The notes beneath the pieces were generated by a model, which was not told where the DNA came from, did no database searches, and saw only the letters and a list, made by a program, of their open reading frames with translations. This document shows, in pieces, positions 47,154-58,720 of a DNA stretch of 62,000 nucleotides. Source of the DNA: Gnetum montanum. Its lineage: Eukaryota; Streptophyta; Gnetopsida; Gnetales; Gnetaceae. Numbering within the stretch: position 1 is the stretch's first letter; the number at the start of each line of letters is the position of its first letter. The stretch is taken from positions 179,045 through 241,044 of the forward strand of contig MNCI01006164.1 of assembly GCA_015680685.1 (NCBI GenBank), given 5' to 3'. A program made the position numbers and the translations under genes.

Positions 47154-48316
47154 ATTTACATATATAAAAGAAAGGAAAAATATTGTTACTTAGGAAAAGG
47201 AAGAATTTAAGAGATATTTGTGTAAATGAGACATTTGGCAAATGCAATTCTCTATCGAATTTGAAATTCCTCATGGAATTTGTAAATTCTTATGATAGTT
47301 ACAACTAAAGCTTTAAGATATTTGTGGCTAATTCTAATTTTCCATTACTAAGAGGACACTTGCCAAATGTGGCTTAAAATTCTTATGGAAGTTATAACTT
47401 CTAAGATGGTTATAAATTTATGTGCCTGAGATATTTCTAAGAACCATAACTTCTCATGATTATTGTAACTACCTTAAGGTCACTACAAAAAGACCTCCAA
47501 AGGTAGATTTTAGGGGGAAGAAGGCAAGCTTTTCGAAAAGAATAAATTTGAAGATTGCTTGTAAGATGGCTTGCTAAAGACATTGTTTTGGCTTCTTTGT
47601 TTTAATCCTATGAGTTTACTCTTTCCTATTTTGTTTTAGTTGCTTAGTTAGTGGTTTAGCATTTAAATTTGGGATTTTTAGATTACTTTTATAGTTCTTT
47701 GTTATGTGATAGTAGACTTCTATTATGATTTTCCATAGAAGAGCTTAAGTTGGAAAGCCTCAAGAGAAATTTAATAAAGAAGTTTATTATCATGTAATGT
47801 TTAAGGTTTCTATTAGGATTTTTGTAAGAGAGCCTCTACTGTAGACAAGCCAATTGAGAAATTTAATAGTCTAGAGAGTTAAAAAATCTTTGGTATTTTC
47901 ATAAGACTAAAATAGCTTTTTGATTTTTAAAGTATATTCCCTTGGTATTTCAATCAGAAATTGTCAGATCTTTGAAAGCTCTGTTATATGCATTCATTGA
48001 CAACTATTATCTAACCAAAATAGAGACTCATATATGTTGTTTTATGTAGCAATTTTTGTTAGTATAGTAGAATTGTCTTTAAGAAATTTCTTATTTGAGC
48101 TTAGAAAATTTGAACAATTCATAAATATTGCATTAGGGGTAACTTTATTATGAAGTGTTTCCTCATATTAAATTACCTTGCTTAAATATTTAAGATTTTT
48201 ACACAAATCTACTTTCTTTTTTTTCTCTGTCCATTGAATCTTACTCTATTTATAGTTTTCTTATAGAACTTTCTCTCTTTGGGGAAATTAGGAGTAGATT
48301 GGCAAAGTTGTGCTCA
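47154..48316 (+). repeat. 3' LTR of E, second part
   Basis: Resumes E's LTR after C with the repeated attta, aligning with 30074-31255. Similarity ends near tcaaatgg (48322). 48317-48367 is a short flank I cannot assign. Confidence 0.88.
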
Positions 48317-48367
48317 AATGGTTTTTGCAAAATTTTATTTGTTATAAGTAGGTAATGAGTCATGTTT

Positions 48368-49161
48368 TGACATACTTTGATATTGGATACTTGATATCAG
48401 AGCTACAACATCAAATACCCAATATTGAAGCCCAAGACACAATGTCAGCTATCTGATATCGTGGGGTATATGCCAACCTATAAATATAGCACTCAAGCTC
48501 ACGATTTTCATATCAGTTTTTGTCATAGTTAGTGAAGCTCTTGCATTTTGTTTTCTCTGGAGTTAGAATATTTTTTGAGTGCTTGCAGTAGGAGTCTAAG
48601 TGTGTATAGATCTTTGTTCAAACACAAATGTACCTAAGTGCAGCAGTGTAACGAGAATAAAAATGAACCCTTTTGATAATCATTGCAGCACTGAGAAGAG
48701 ATTAATGTTTCCTTTAATGCACTTTACATTAATACATTTAAATTAAGTAATTAATTTCTAGTTGTTAATGAACACAAACATGACCACTTTAAGCATACAT
48801 ATAGTGTTTGGCAGCCTAACAACGCTATATGTGTTCAAGAAAGTGGGATGGGTACTTGTGTTAGACTAGCTAGGTAGTGAATGAATAAGATTTTAAATTA
48901 CTCTACCTTTCATTCTTGTTGTAGGAAACTAAACTTATAAAACATAAAATGAGAAAAATCATGTATCTCAATTACACTTAAACCATACCCTTGAGCTTCA
49001 CAAGTGTATTTAGGAAGACAACGAACGTTCACAACACCCATCTCACTTCTTAGAGAAACTAGTGCACTGGAGAATTATAGGTCCACGGAGTTAAACTAGA
49101 TCACACATAAACATCTTAGTGATTCATATGGTTGGACATAGAGGTATCTCACCAGTCATCA
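48368..49161 (+). repeat. 5' LTR of element D
   Basis: 794 bp, TGACATACTT to GTCATCA. Promoter block with gatattggatacttgatat and atctgatatcg, TATA ctataaatatag (48478-48489), and terminal catatggttggacatag. Start chosen by alignment with TGATGAACTGTGATATT of B. Confidence 0.8.
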
Positions 49162-49180
49162 TTGACACCATTATTAGGGA
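49162..49180 (+). other. tRNA-Asp-type primer binding site of element D
   Basis: ttgacaccattattaggga; related to the sites of A, B, C and F with further transitions. Confidence 0.7.
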
Positions 49181-49321
49181 CCTTTTGGTTATTTCATGTG
49201 CTATCTAGGATTTAGTGGAAATCATTCAAAATCGTTGGAACAAACCTTAGAGTGGGGGGGGGTTTTACAATTACTACAAAAAAATTTAAAAGCACACTAT
49301 GTTGTTATTTTCTAACATAAA

Positions 49322-50210
49322 ATGTCTTCTTCTCATAGGAGTGCTTCTCCACCCAAGTCTGATGGAGTTCATCAACTGGTGCCTCAGCAATATTGAGTGG
49401 TATATGTTCATCCTAATGAGTATGTATCCAATTTTAGCTTCATCCTACATCAGGATGAATAGCTGTAATGGCATGACATGGAGGGAAACATTGTATTGTC
49501 ACCCTATTGATATGTTCCTGCAATGCTCCAACAAATGCTTATATGATGTCAGGGATTATGCTAAGTATATTGTGTAAGATAGTGATGCTAGGGATTATCA
49601 TCCCACTAAGGCACAACATCTACAAGATCGATAGCTGGAACAATGTTACGAATTTGCGAAGGGAAAAGGATTTAATGATTCCTCGTTCCTACTGTACCAA
49701 AAAGATGGTGGGGAATCTTTCTCTAGGGGTTTTCCATTTAGTGAAATTCCTCTCTTTGACTTCAGTGAAGGAGGTTAAAACCAGAACCTATAGTCCACTA
49801 TTCACAATCCTCGTTCTAGTAAGAATGGATCCAATAACAAAGAAGGATTCAAAGAGGCAAGCCAAGGTATGGATGCGGGCAAGAAACATGATCATGATCA
49901 TGGCCAGGATCACTGAAGAGGGGGTAGCAGGCATCGTGATGGTGTTAGTCCTTTTTTCTCTTTACCTTCGTCATCATCATCATCTTCTTCTTATGGCTCT
50001 GACCACAACCACAGGAGGTGAGACTATGATGGAGGTGATCAAAATGATCGATGGGACCAAAATGAGCAAAGGGACTATCGAGCAAGGCAAGATCAGGGGC
50101 ATAGACATTCAAGAGAGGCACATCACCATGAATGAAGGGGTAGTAGAGGGCATCGTAGGCATCATAATCATGGTCTCAATGAACCTTTGCTACTACTCAA
50201 AGTATGCTCA
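49322..50210 (+). pseudogene. gag: Truncated gag of element D
   Basis: ATG 49322 (MSSSHRSASPPKSDG), VPQQY-stop-VVYVHPNEYV, DMEGNIVLSPY, then the His/Asp/Ser-rich hinge (ggatcactgaagag... tcatcatcatc). It stops at the point matching the start of the capsid core (QSMLN, 50200-50207) and continues at once with sequence that in B precedes protease (TTVMLTH). About 1.6 kb, including the capsid core and zinc knuckle, is missing. Confidence 0.7.
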
Positions 50211-51100
50211 ATACTACTGTCATGCTTACTCACATTGTATCTAATTGGATCTGTGCTAGAAACCTTCCCAGGAAATTAGCCAATCCTAAAATTCTTCTCA
50301 TTTATTTGAAGATTGTTGGAAATGAACCATGCAAAGCTCTTCTTAACTTTGGTTCTAGTGTCAATTTAATTTCTCATGAGATGTACACTACATGGAACCT
50401 ACCTCCTCTCGAGAAGAGCAACATCATATTAGAATTGGAAAACCAATCCATCATTGTTCCATTGGGATTGGTGAAAGACATTGTGACCACTATCTATGGG
50501 TGGTCTTATCCTATTGATTTCCTAGTGGTCAAGGTTGAGAACTACAAAGGGAATTTCCTAGTCATCATGGAAAGGGCATGGCTTAGCACTATTGATGTAA
50601 CAATGGGCATCAGAGATCTTTCCTGGAAATATCTAAAGAAAATGCATTCAGCAAGATCAAGAAGAAGCGAGTTCCATGCCTCACGTATAACAATATAGGA
50701 TGCAATTATGTGCAGAAACTCTTGACCATGAAACAAGCATCTATCTCTGCATGCAAGCAGTATGTACCAAAAGTAGAAATTCAAATGTGTCTATACGTAG
50801 TAGCCACAAAATAGGAGGGCATCCAGTGGTTGACTGCTAATTCTAAGAGTAGCACACTTTACATGGAACCAACTAAGAGCCTGACATGCACATATGTCAC
50901 AAGCATGGATGAACTAGAGCAAGTTCATCACCAACTCTCTGATGATGAAAATTATGATACTTATTGGGAAGAGTTGGAGATTCCTGAAAATTTCAAGCAA
51001 GAGGGCCTTGAACTAAAAACGCTACCAATTAGAATGGAACATGTGTTTTTAAAAAATGGAACGTTGGTCATAATCAATGCAAATCTTGCTCCAGAGTAGA
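50211..51100 (+). pseudogene. Aspartic protease and linker of element D
   Basis: NLPRKLANPKILLIYLKIVG then EPCKALLNFGSSVNLI: the DSG triplet has become NFG. Then YTTWNLPPLEKSNIILELEN, VPLGLVKDIVTTIYGWSYPI and VENYKGNFLVIMERAWLSTI. Linker frame 50830-51099 has WEELEIPENFKQEGLELKTL. A frameshift separates them near 50620. Confidence 0.82.
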
Positions 51101-51219
51101 AAAGGATGCTATTGAATGTGGTTGAAAAATGATTAGCATCTTTTGCTTGGTCATATATTGAACTCATAGGAATTGATCCTAGGATATGCAAGCATCGTAT
51201 CTACATTGATCTAACCATG

Positions 51220-52640
51220 AAACCAAAGAGACAACCATAGACACAATTGAATCCCAAACTAAAGCAAATAGTCAAAGAGTGAATCAAACAACTCCTCAAG
51301 GTGGGGTTCATTTATCCCACTGTGGATAGTGAGTGGGTTAGCCCATTTATGATTGTGCCAAAGAAAAGATGCAAGTGGCAGGTCTACATCAATTTTTAGC
51401 TACTGAATATGGAAACATTCAAGGATAATTTTCCATTGTCATTTGTTGATCAAGTGTTAAACATAATATCTGGGCATTGCTACTACAATTTTCTAGATGG
51501 ATATAGTAGCTATAACCAAATTCAAATTGCACTATAGGACCAGGCGAAGACAACGTTCATGAGTCCTTGGGGGACTTTTGCATATCACAAAATGCCATTT
51601 GATCTATGCAATGCTCTTGCCACATTCCAATGCCTAGTTTTGAGAATTTTTCAATAGCAAATCAAAAGTGGTGTGGAAGTCTTCATTAATGACTTCTCCA
51701 CTTATTGAGCTACATTTGAGCAAGCCCTAGATCACCTTGAACACATGCTAAAACAATGTGTTGAAACCAACTTGCAGTTTAATTAGCAAAAGAGTCATCT
51801 AATGATCCAGGAAGGCATTGTATTGGGGAAAAAAATGTCACAAGCAAGAATTGAGGTAGACCTTGAGAAAATAAGGATCATCCAAGAAATAACTTGCTAA
51901 CCAAAAACTATCAAAGATGTTCAATCATTCCTTGGATATACTAGCTACTACCAATGATTCATAGACAATTTCTCTAAGATCACAAAGCCATTGGTGGAGC
52001 TAACAAAGAAAGATGCTCCATTTATTTAGACAAAGGAATGTAGAAAAGCATTCCAATAGCTAAAAAAGAGACTTGTAGAAACTCCAATTCTACAAGCACT
52101 TGACTAGTCCAGACCATTCATGTCATGATGGATGCATCAAATTATGCCTTGGGAGCTATGCTTACATAGATGGATGACAAGAAACATCCATACTACATCC
52201 ACTATGCTAGCTGAAGCATTGTGGATGCACAATTAAACTACACCACTATAGAAAAAGAATTGATGGCAGTGGGTTTTGCTCTAGAGAAATTTAAGCATTA
52301 TGTGCTTAGATACAAGGTGTTTGTGCACATGGACCACAGTGCGATCCGCTTCTTGATAAACAAGCTAACAGTGAACCCCTATGTCATACAGTGGCTAATG
52401 ATCTTGTAGGAATTTGATTTTATGATGGTAGATCAAAAGGACACTAAGAATGTGGTTGTTGATCACTTGTCTCAATTACAATGGGATGACAAAGAGGATG
52501 AAAACCCACGATTATATATGTTTCTTGATGAACTCCTCTTTGCTAGGGCTATAATTAAATAGTTTCCTAATGAGCCTAAATGGTATGATACCATTCTCAT
52601 CTACTTCTCATCCAAGAGATGCCACAAAGGTTGGACTACT
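51220..52640 (+). pseudogene. pol: Reverse transcriptase and RNase H of element D
   Basis: NPKLKQIVKE, LLKVGFIYPTVDSEWVSPFM, FVDQVLNIISGHCYYNFLDG, SPWGTFAYHKMPFDLCNALA and VFINDFSTY, in which the first Asp of the M-DD motif is Asn (codon 51688). RNase H: MDASNYALGAML with a frameshift near 52122, LNYTTIEKELMAVGFALEKF, VHMDHSAIRFLINK and NVVVDHLSQLQWDDKEDE. More than ten stops overall. Confidence 0.85.
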
Positions 52641-52930
52641 AGAAGAACCAATAGTTTCTTCACTAGGTAAAACACTTCATGGAGATCAACAAACACCTCT
52701 ACAAGCTGTGTGCCAATGGCCTAGTTTGTTGGTGTGTTTTTGATGCCGATCAATTGTGCATTCTCCAAGATGCTCATGAAGGTCCTTGTGGAGATCACTA
52801 TGCTAAGAGACACACAGCCATTAAAATATTGATGATCTACAAACCTGAGAGCCCAAACAAGAAACAATTGATAAACATCCAACAAATCATACCTTTCCAC
52901 AAGCATAAGTCAACTAATACAATAAACACC
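52641..52930 (+). pseudogene. Integrase N-terminal fragment of element D
   Basis: MEINKHLYKLCANGLVCWCV, FDADQLCILQDAHEGPCGDH and YAKRHTAIKILM match the integrase start of B. After about 52840 the similarity is lost and the 3' region starts near 52945. The DDE core is deleted. Confidence 0.75.
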
Positions 52931-55565
52931 TCATCAAATGAACAACCATGCTCCATATTTCAGATCTCCTATTTTTAACTTAGTTGTGGGAGAGATGGCC
53001 ATTCATGCTAACCATATAAGCAGCTCCTCAATATTTCATCTTTTTGTTTTACACATTTTTATTTTACAATTTTTTTTACACATTCTTTATTTTACATCTT
53101 CTTTTTTTCATGTTATTAATCTTTTTTAATTTTTTTTTTACGCCATCATAGTATATTTGCTATTTCTTGAATATTTTACAACTTTTTGTTAATAAATGCC
53201 AATTATAGTGGTGATGCATTGCTTGATGTTGGTATGTACTATTTTGTTATTTGATTTTTGGTGTTTGAATTTTGGCTTTGAATTTCATTATGGATGATTA
53301 GGACATGATTTTTTTTTCATGCAATAAGCAATGAGTCCACAACATCCACTCATCTACAAACTCTATGGTTTTCCTTATTCTGAAAATGTAATCCCTTTTT
53401 CATTAAGAAAACTTTAACAAATTTGTGACTTTGATAGTTGATGGGCTACGATATCGTGTACGCGATATCACGGTGTGCCGCCAAGTCTATAAATAAGAGG
53501 TGACTCTCCCTTGTTTCTCATCCTAGGCTTAAACCGTAGTGAAACTTTGGCAATTTGATCCCTCCAGAGATAGAATATTTTCCATGTGCCCACAATAGGA
53601 GTCCTAAAGTGAACGAATCTTTATTCGAGCAGACATTGTACCTGAACACAAGTTTGTGTACGGCAATAAAGACGAACTTCTTGGATAAACCTTGCAAGGC
53701 ATGGAATAGGCTAATTAGGATTTTATTTACTATTATTTATTATTTGTCATTTAAATGCTTTATTAGTTATTAAATCTTACTCAACCCTTCTCTCCTAGTT
53801 AAGTGCCTCAGTACGACTGCTTCAAGCACATGCGTTACGCATGTTGATCCCAGCAACGACTAGCATTTGGTAACCACAGTTGCATTGGTTCAGGGTGTGA
53901 ACGGTAAGTGGGAACGGATGCTGACGCTAGGTTAATTTAGGCTTAGTTAGTTAGTTAGAGTTAGTTAATTAGTTTCTTCAACCCTTCACCTCAATAGCAT
54001 AGGAGATAAAACAAAAAAGCTATAAAAATCATATACCTCAGACTTACTTAACCATACACCATGACAAATACAAGTAAGTCTAAGAAGACAATGAATAATT
54101 AACCTTAAGTGTTCCATGAGGCATATAGGCACTTAGTCTACGAAGTTTGACTGGATCGCGTGTGTTACACTCGTATTCGTATGGTTGAGTGTAGGGGTAC
54201 CTCGCCACTTATCAATAGGTTTTAGAATTGGAAAGGATTTAAAGGTTTGAACATGGTGTGACTTCAAGGGGATTTGGTATTTTTCATGCCTTTCTATTTG
54301 CCTAGGTGCATGTGTGTTTTTATGGATTTCTTACCATTCCATGTCGACCAATAAAAGGAAGTTGAATAAATCTTTGTATGGTGTGGTTCTCATAAAAAAA
54401 TGATGGGAATTCAAAGCACACCACTTAGATGAAATAAGTGGGCTACAAGCACTAGTTATGGAACTAAAAAGACATGTTACACATGCTTGAAAGTTCCCTT
54501 TAACTAAGGCCCTTCCTCACTTCCTACTTCTCTTTTCTTCTTTAATAAGGAATAGTGGTTGTTCTGTGGATGCACTCTTGTATCTCAGGGGATGGATTGG
54601 TTTTAGAATAGTGATGTGAAGTCACTAAATGAGGTTGGTTTTGGTCTAGACTAATGATGGATCTTATCAAGTCATTTAACCATAAAATTCACAAAGGACT
54701 TCATGTGACCTTAATCAAGAACTCCATTCCACTCTCTCTCATCCACCTATGCTTTCTATGTCTCACCTCACTACTAATTTCATGTTCTTGTTTGATGTCT
54801 TGGTTTGATGTGTTAAAATTCTTAGGTAGTTTCTTCCAGGTTTTTGTACTTAACCTTCCATAACCATTAATCATCCACGAAGCCCACGGAATCTTTGATT
54901 TGAAGTTATGCAAGGGCATAAAAGACCTGTGCCTACTTTGAGAAGGATCCACTTGCATATCTTTTGGTGAGGTTAGTTAATTCTTTATCCTTAGACACTC
55001 TTACAATTAAATTATTTTGTTTACCTCATCAATGACATCCAATTGTGCACATCTTCATAACATTTTTCAATGAACTTTCCTTTTTATTGTTGTGAATTCT
55101 TACACCCTCTTCAAATATTTTCTTGTGTAGAATTTTTTCAAATTTAATGGACCGCTTATCTATTTTACCCTATCTGTCAGCCTTCCTGCTAACACTCCTA
55201 AAGGAATTAATCAACCATAATCACAACCTAGTCGAGTGTAACCATCAACGAGACAAGACATTTAATATATATGTGTTACACATTGCATACTAATTCATGA
55301 TTCTATTGTAATTGCCGTGGAAAGTATGGACTAGAAGCAGGATTATCTTCACCAAGGATGATGTAGTAGTACCACATAACGAGGATCGTTCATGATCATT
55401 GGCTCTTCATTCTCGCTCTTCGGCCACCAAGAGGGATGAGTGTCAATTCTACCTAGGATGTTCACTTCTCTTATTGTAAACACCAAATTTTTTAAAAGAT
55501 TATAACCCCATACACTTGGCCACTCAAAGTCTATTTGTTCCATCTGAGTCAGTTTGTATATCAAT
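52931..55565 (+). other. Non-coding 3' region of element D
   Basis: tagttgtgggagagatggcc (52981-53000) is the internal purine tract; T-rich blocks follow. The solo LTR 53439-54214 interrupts the part matching 22190-22240 of B. 54215-55500 continues the match (gggtgtgac-like, tcaaggggattt, gagaattc-like, later a decayed form of 23480-23560). 55500-55565 is not clearly related. Confidence 0.65.
53439..54214 (+). repeat. Solo Athila-like LTR inside element D
   Basis: 776 bp, TGATGGGCTA to CTTATCA, flanked by atagt (53434-53438) and atagg (54215-54219), a 5-bp duplication with one mismatch. Palindromic block gatatcgtgtacgcgatatc; TATA 53487-53500. Most similar in its promoter to LTRs of C and the solo LTR in E. 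Confidence 0.85.
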
Positions 55566-56360
55566 TGATGAGCCGTGATATCGCGTACGTGATATTGCGT
55601 ACATGATATCGTGGCCTACCTCAATTTCTATAAATAAGAGGTGGCTTTCCATGTTCTAGAGGGTAAGACTTATACCCTTAGCTAAACTCTTGCAGTTTTA
55701 CCATTCTAGAGTTAGAATAATTCCTGTGTGCTCGCAATAGGAGTCATAAAGTAAACGGATCTTTATTCAAGCAATTTGTACCTGAGCACACATTTGTGTA
55801 CAGCAATAACGATGAACTTTGTGATAAACCTTGCAACATATAGATTAAGCTAAATAGTAATTAATTATTTTTGAATGTTTAAATGCTTTCCTAGTTAATT
55901 AACCTCTCTCTCAACCCTTGACTCTCCTAGTTAAGTACACTCAGTATGACTGCTTCGAGCATGTGTGTAGCACTTGATAACCCAGTAACAATTAGCGTTT
56001 GGTAATCCCAGCAATCTTGCACTGGTTCAGGATGTGTGTGGCAAGTGGAAACAGATATTGGTGTTAGGAACAATTAGAACTTAGTTAGTGAATAGTTAAT
56101 GAAAGTTAGTCAATTAACTCTCTTCACCTTACCCTATTAGCATAAGACATTAAAAAGATAAAAGTTATAAAAATCATATACCTCAAGCTTACTTAACCAT
56201 ACAACCGTAACAATACAAGTAAGTTTGGAAAGACAACGATTGATTAACCTTAAGTGTTCCATTAAGGCGTGTAAGCACTTAGTCCTTGGAGTTCAACCAA
56301 ATAGCACGTGAAACGTTCATATTCGTATGGTTGAGTGTAGGGGTACCTCGGCACTCATCA
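55566..56360 (+). repeat. 5' LTR of element F
   Basis: 795 bp, TGATGAGCCG to CTCATCA. Promoter block gatatcgcgtacgtgatatt, TATA 55628-55641, aataacgatgaac where other copies have the AATAAA signal, and ATATTCGTATGGTTGAGTGT near the end. Confidence 0.9.
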
Positions 56361-56379
56361 TTGACACCATTGCCAGGGA
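56361..56379 (+). other. tRNA-Asp primer binding site of element F
   Basis: ttgacaccattgccaggga; matches the tRNA-Asp complement with a few transitions. Confidence 0.82.
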
Positions 56380-56505
56380 CTTAGTTGTTTGTGCGCTACG
56401 TAGAACATAGGAAATCATTCATATCATTGGGACACTAGAACGAACCCTTAGGATTAATCAAGGAAAAATAAGACAATGGTAAATCACACACCGAATAAGA
56501 CGAAA

Positions 56506-57655
56506 ATATATTCTTCTTCGCACAAGAGCACTTCACCGCCTAGGACTAACACAAGAGACAGTTGATGGCATAACACATGTAACCAAGATCTGCCAATTCC
56601 TTAACAATTTCGTGTGGTATATACTCATCACAATGAGTATGTACCCAACTTTACCTTTATTCTCCATAAGGATGAACAACTATGTTGAAGAGACTTGGAA
56701 AGTAACATAGTGTTGGCTCTAGACCGATCAGTCCCCAACATGCTCCTTCGTGCTCTCTCACAAATAGGCATGTCATTTTTGTATGCAGAATATGTTGCAT
56801 GTGATCATGACACAAGGGAATACCATCCCACAAAAGCGCAACGTCAAAGGGACTTGCAACAGGAGAGATATCATACATCCTCGAAGGGTAAATGACTCCA
56901 TAACGCTCTGCATGTCTTGAGCGAAATTGAGGGTGGTGAACCTGCTTCAATAGGTTCCCCACCAAACGATCTTCTTCCTCCTAACGATGGTTAGGAGGTG
57001 GTGTCTCAGAACCTACACTCCACAATTCACAACCCTGGTTCTAGTACCCACGAACACGAAGTGTTCAAAGAAGGAACACAACCACATGATAAGGGCAGAC
57101 ATTCTGATCGTGATCATAATCATGGTCGGGACCACAGAAGAGAAGGTAGAAAACACCATCATGGTGATGGTTCTCCTTCTTCTTCACCTTCATCATCACA
57201 TTCACCCTCTCCTTCAATATCTGGCTACAATCATAAGGAATCCAACCATGAGGAAAAAGGTAAACAAAGTGAAAAACATCGACGAGAAAATTGAGAACGA
57301 GGATGAGGGCACTTTAAGGAATCAAGACATGGAAGAAGGGAGAGTAGGGAACTACATAGACACCATAGACGCTATGAACAAGATGACCATGAAGAACCCC
57401 TACTCACAACTAGAAGCATGCTAGACATAATGAAGGCCATAAGAGTTCTCACAAGGCACCACAAAGATAGTAGGATCAAGAGGTTAAACATGAATAAGAT
57501 CCCACGATTTGAGGGGGGATACAACGCTGATCCTCAAAATCACCTACAAGCATTCCACGATGCATGTGCCTTACAAAACATCAAAAAAATGGCAAAAACT
57601 GAAGTTGTTCCCAAGGACACTAGTGAAAGAAGCGGAAAGCTAGTATCAGTCCTTG
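56506..57655 (+). pseudogene. gag: Degenerate gag of element F (5' part)
   Basis: The start codon used in B, C and D is ATA here (56506-56508). Then SSHKSTSPPRTNTRDS-like sequence, YVPNFTFILHKDEQL, LESNIVLALDRSVPNMLLRA and ACDHDTREYHPTKAQRQRDL, a His/Ser/Lys hinge (56998-57294 open, 98 codons), MLDIMKAIRVLTRHHKDSRI and IPRFEGGYNADPQNHLQAFH. It ends where G joins at 57656. Confidence 0.8.
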
Positions 57656-58217
57656 TGCCGTCCGAAATTGTAAGTGAGAGGCTAGAATGAACAGACAACG
57701 AAAGATTTACAGATGAAACAGTAAGACCCTGCCTTCGCCCAAGGGCCTGCTGGAAAAACAATGAAGGCAAAGTGTCTTGAATGGTCTGCATGCAGATCAA
57801 ACGAGGACTTCCTCGAACATACACAATCGCGGTACGTTGGGTTATACGTAAACGAATGCAAAACTGAACGTAAATGAACAAAAACGAATGTAAACTATTT
57901 AAACAATGGATGATGAAAACAGGAGAAAATATTAACAATAACAATAATGTAAACTACACGAATCTGGGCAATAATGCAAACCGTTTGTATTGATAAACAA
58001 TTAAAATGTGCACCAGTCAGAATGTAGTTGTGAATTGGTTGCAAGGCGGATGTTTAGCCCCAATAGATGAGAACGGATGCTAGGATGATGCAGGTTTTGG
58101 ATTGCAAGTGTACGGCGTCCAAGTCTATATGCAGCCCAACGTATGAGATTGATGCCCAGATCTCCTTAGTGTTTTAGATTCAAATTTTTTGACCTTGATC
58201 TAGTGGAAAAATAGGAG

Positions 58218-58224
58218 ATTTATA
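58218..58224 (-). promoter_or_regulatory. Candidate TATA box in G's LTR
   Basis: Minus strand accatataaatctcc. Would start transcription near 58185, giving an R-U5 of about 0.5 kb. Confidence 0.4.
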
Positions 58225-58556
58225 TGGTTTTAGTCGGGAGATTCGAATCTAGAAGAAGATCAGTGGTTGTAGGATGAGAAAACTTCAAATCGGGTGATAG
58301 GTGTGTGCGTTGACCGGATGCACGAAATGTTACAATGTACAACGTGCAGCGTGACCAAGATCTCTTATGCTGACGGGTGTAATCCATAGCATAAGAGCTT
58401 GATATACTGAAAAATGCAAAAATGTACAAAGAATGTTAAAGTACAAGAATGGATTTGGATGTCTGGCCTCTAGATTTACAGATCTATGATGTTTTTGCTC
58501 CGCCAAGGTCTCTAGCGTGCATGGATCTGGCTCTGATGTGTGTGCAGCCTATTATG

Positions 58557-58720
58557 GTGTCAACGTCAACATCTGGTGTTAGTGTCAGCGTCCAGCATCA
58601 ACGTCAGCATCAGCATCAACGTCAACGTCCAACGTTAGCGTCAGCGTCAACGTCAGCATCAGCATCAACGTCAACGTCCAACGTTAGCGTCAGCGTCAGC
58701 GTCACTAACAGCGTATGACC
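58557..58720. repeat. Imperfect hexamer array (GTCAAC/GTCAGC/ATCAGC)
   Basis: About 160 bp of six-base variants, with a 49-bp higher-order copy (58599-58647 and 58648 onward nearly identical). On the plus strand it reads as Ser/Thr/Ala/Val-rich sequence, but low complexity explains that. Further isolated agcgtca/acgctga units occur to 59100. Confidence 0.85.

Larger units (their letters stand above)
28652..48316 (+). mobile_element. Element E: Tat-like Ty3/gypsy element with 2.6-kb LTRs, carrying C and a solo LTR
   Basis: 5' LTR 28652-31255; 3' LTR 38715-48316 split by C. Removing C and the solo LTR leaves about 11.7 kb. Internal order: gag, protease, archaeal-type RNase H, RT start (triplicated and then deleted), integrase, 3' region with two open frames, polypurine tract. 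LTR ends were set by aligning the two copies; no target duplication was found, so the outer ends are uncertain by a few bases. The Tat assignment rests on the second RNase H, long LTRs and protease motifs. Confidence 0.8.
48368..55565 (+). mobile_element. Element D: divergent Athila-like element, 3' end interrupted by F
   Basis: LTR, tRNA-Asp-like primer site, gag N-terminus, protease, RT, RNase H, first part of integrase, and a non-coding 3' region with a solo LTR inside. The gag core and most of integrase are deleted. The 3' LTR is not in the window, because F begins at 55566 and the remainder of D should lie beyond F and G. The LTR is the most diverged of the Athila-like set. Confidence 0.82.
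55566..57655 (+). mobile_element. Element F: Athila-like, 5' part only (interrupted by G)
   Basis: LTR, tRNA-Asp-like primer site and the first 1.1 kb of gag; then element G begins inside the capsid core (after LVSVLVPS-equivalent codons). The rest of F is expected to the right of G, outside the window. Left flank 55561-55565 is tcaat, the predicted target duplication. Confidence 0.82.

Noticed and set aside
49254-49262. Run of nine G as a second polypurine tract in D
   Set aside because: It is just downstream of the primer site, the wrong end for such a tract; probably slippage or a sequencing length error.
49507-50244. 245-codon plus-strand frame as a host gene
   Set aside because: It is the gag hinge of D read in a shifted frame; the His/Asp/Ser-rich frame aligned with B and C is the real one.
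57540-57944. 134-codon minus-strand frame
   Set aside because: Spans the F/G junction and is antisense to gag of F.
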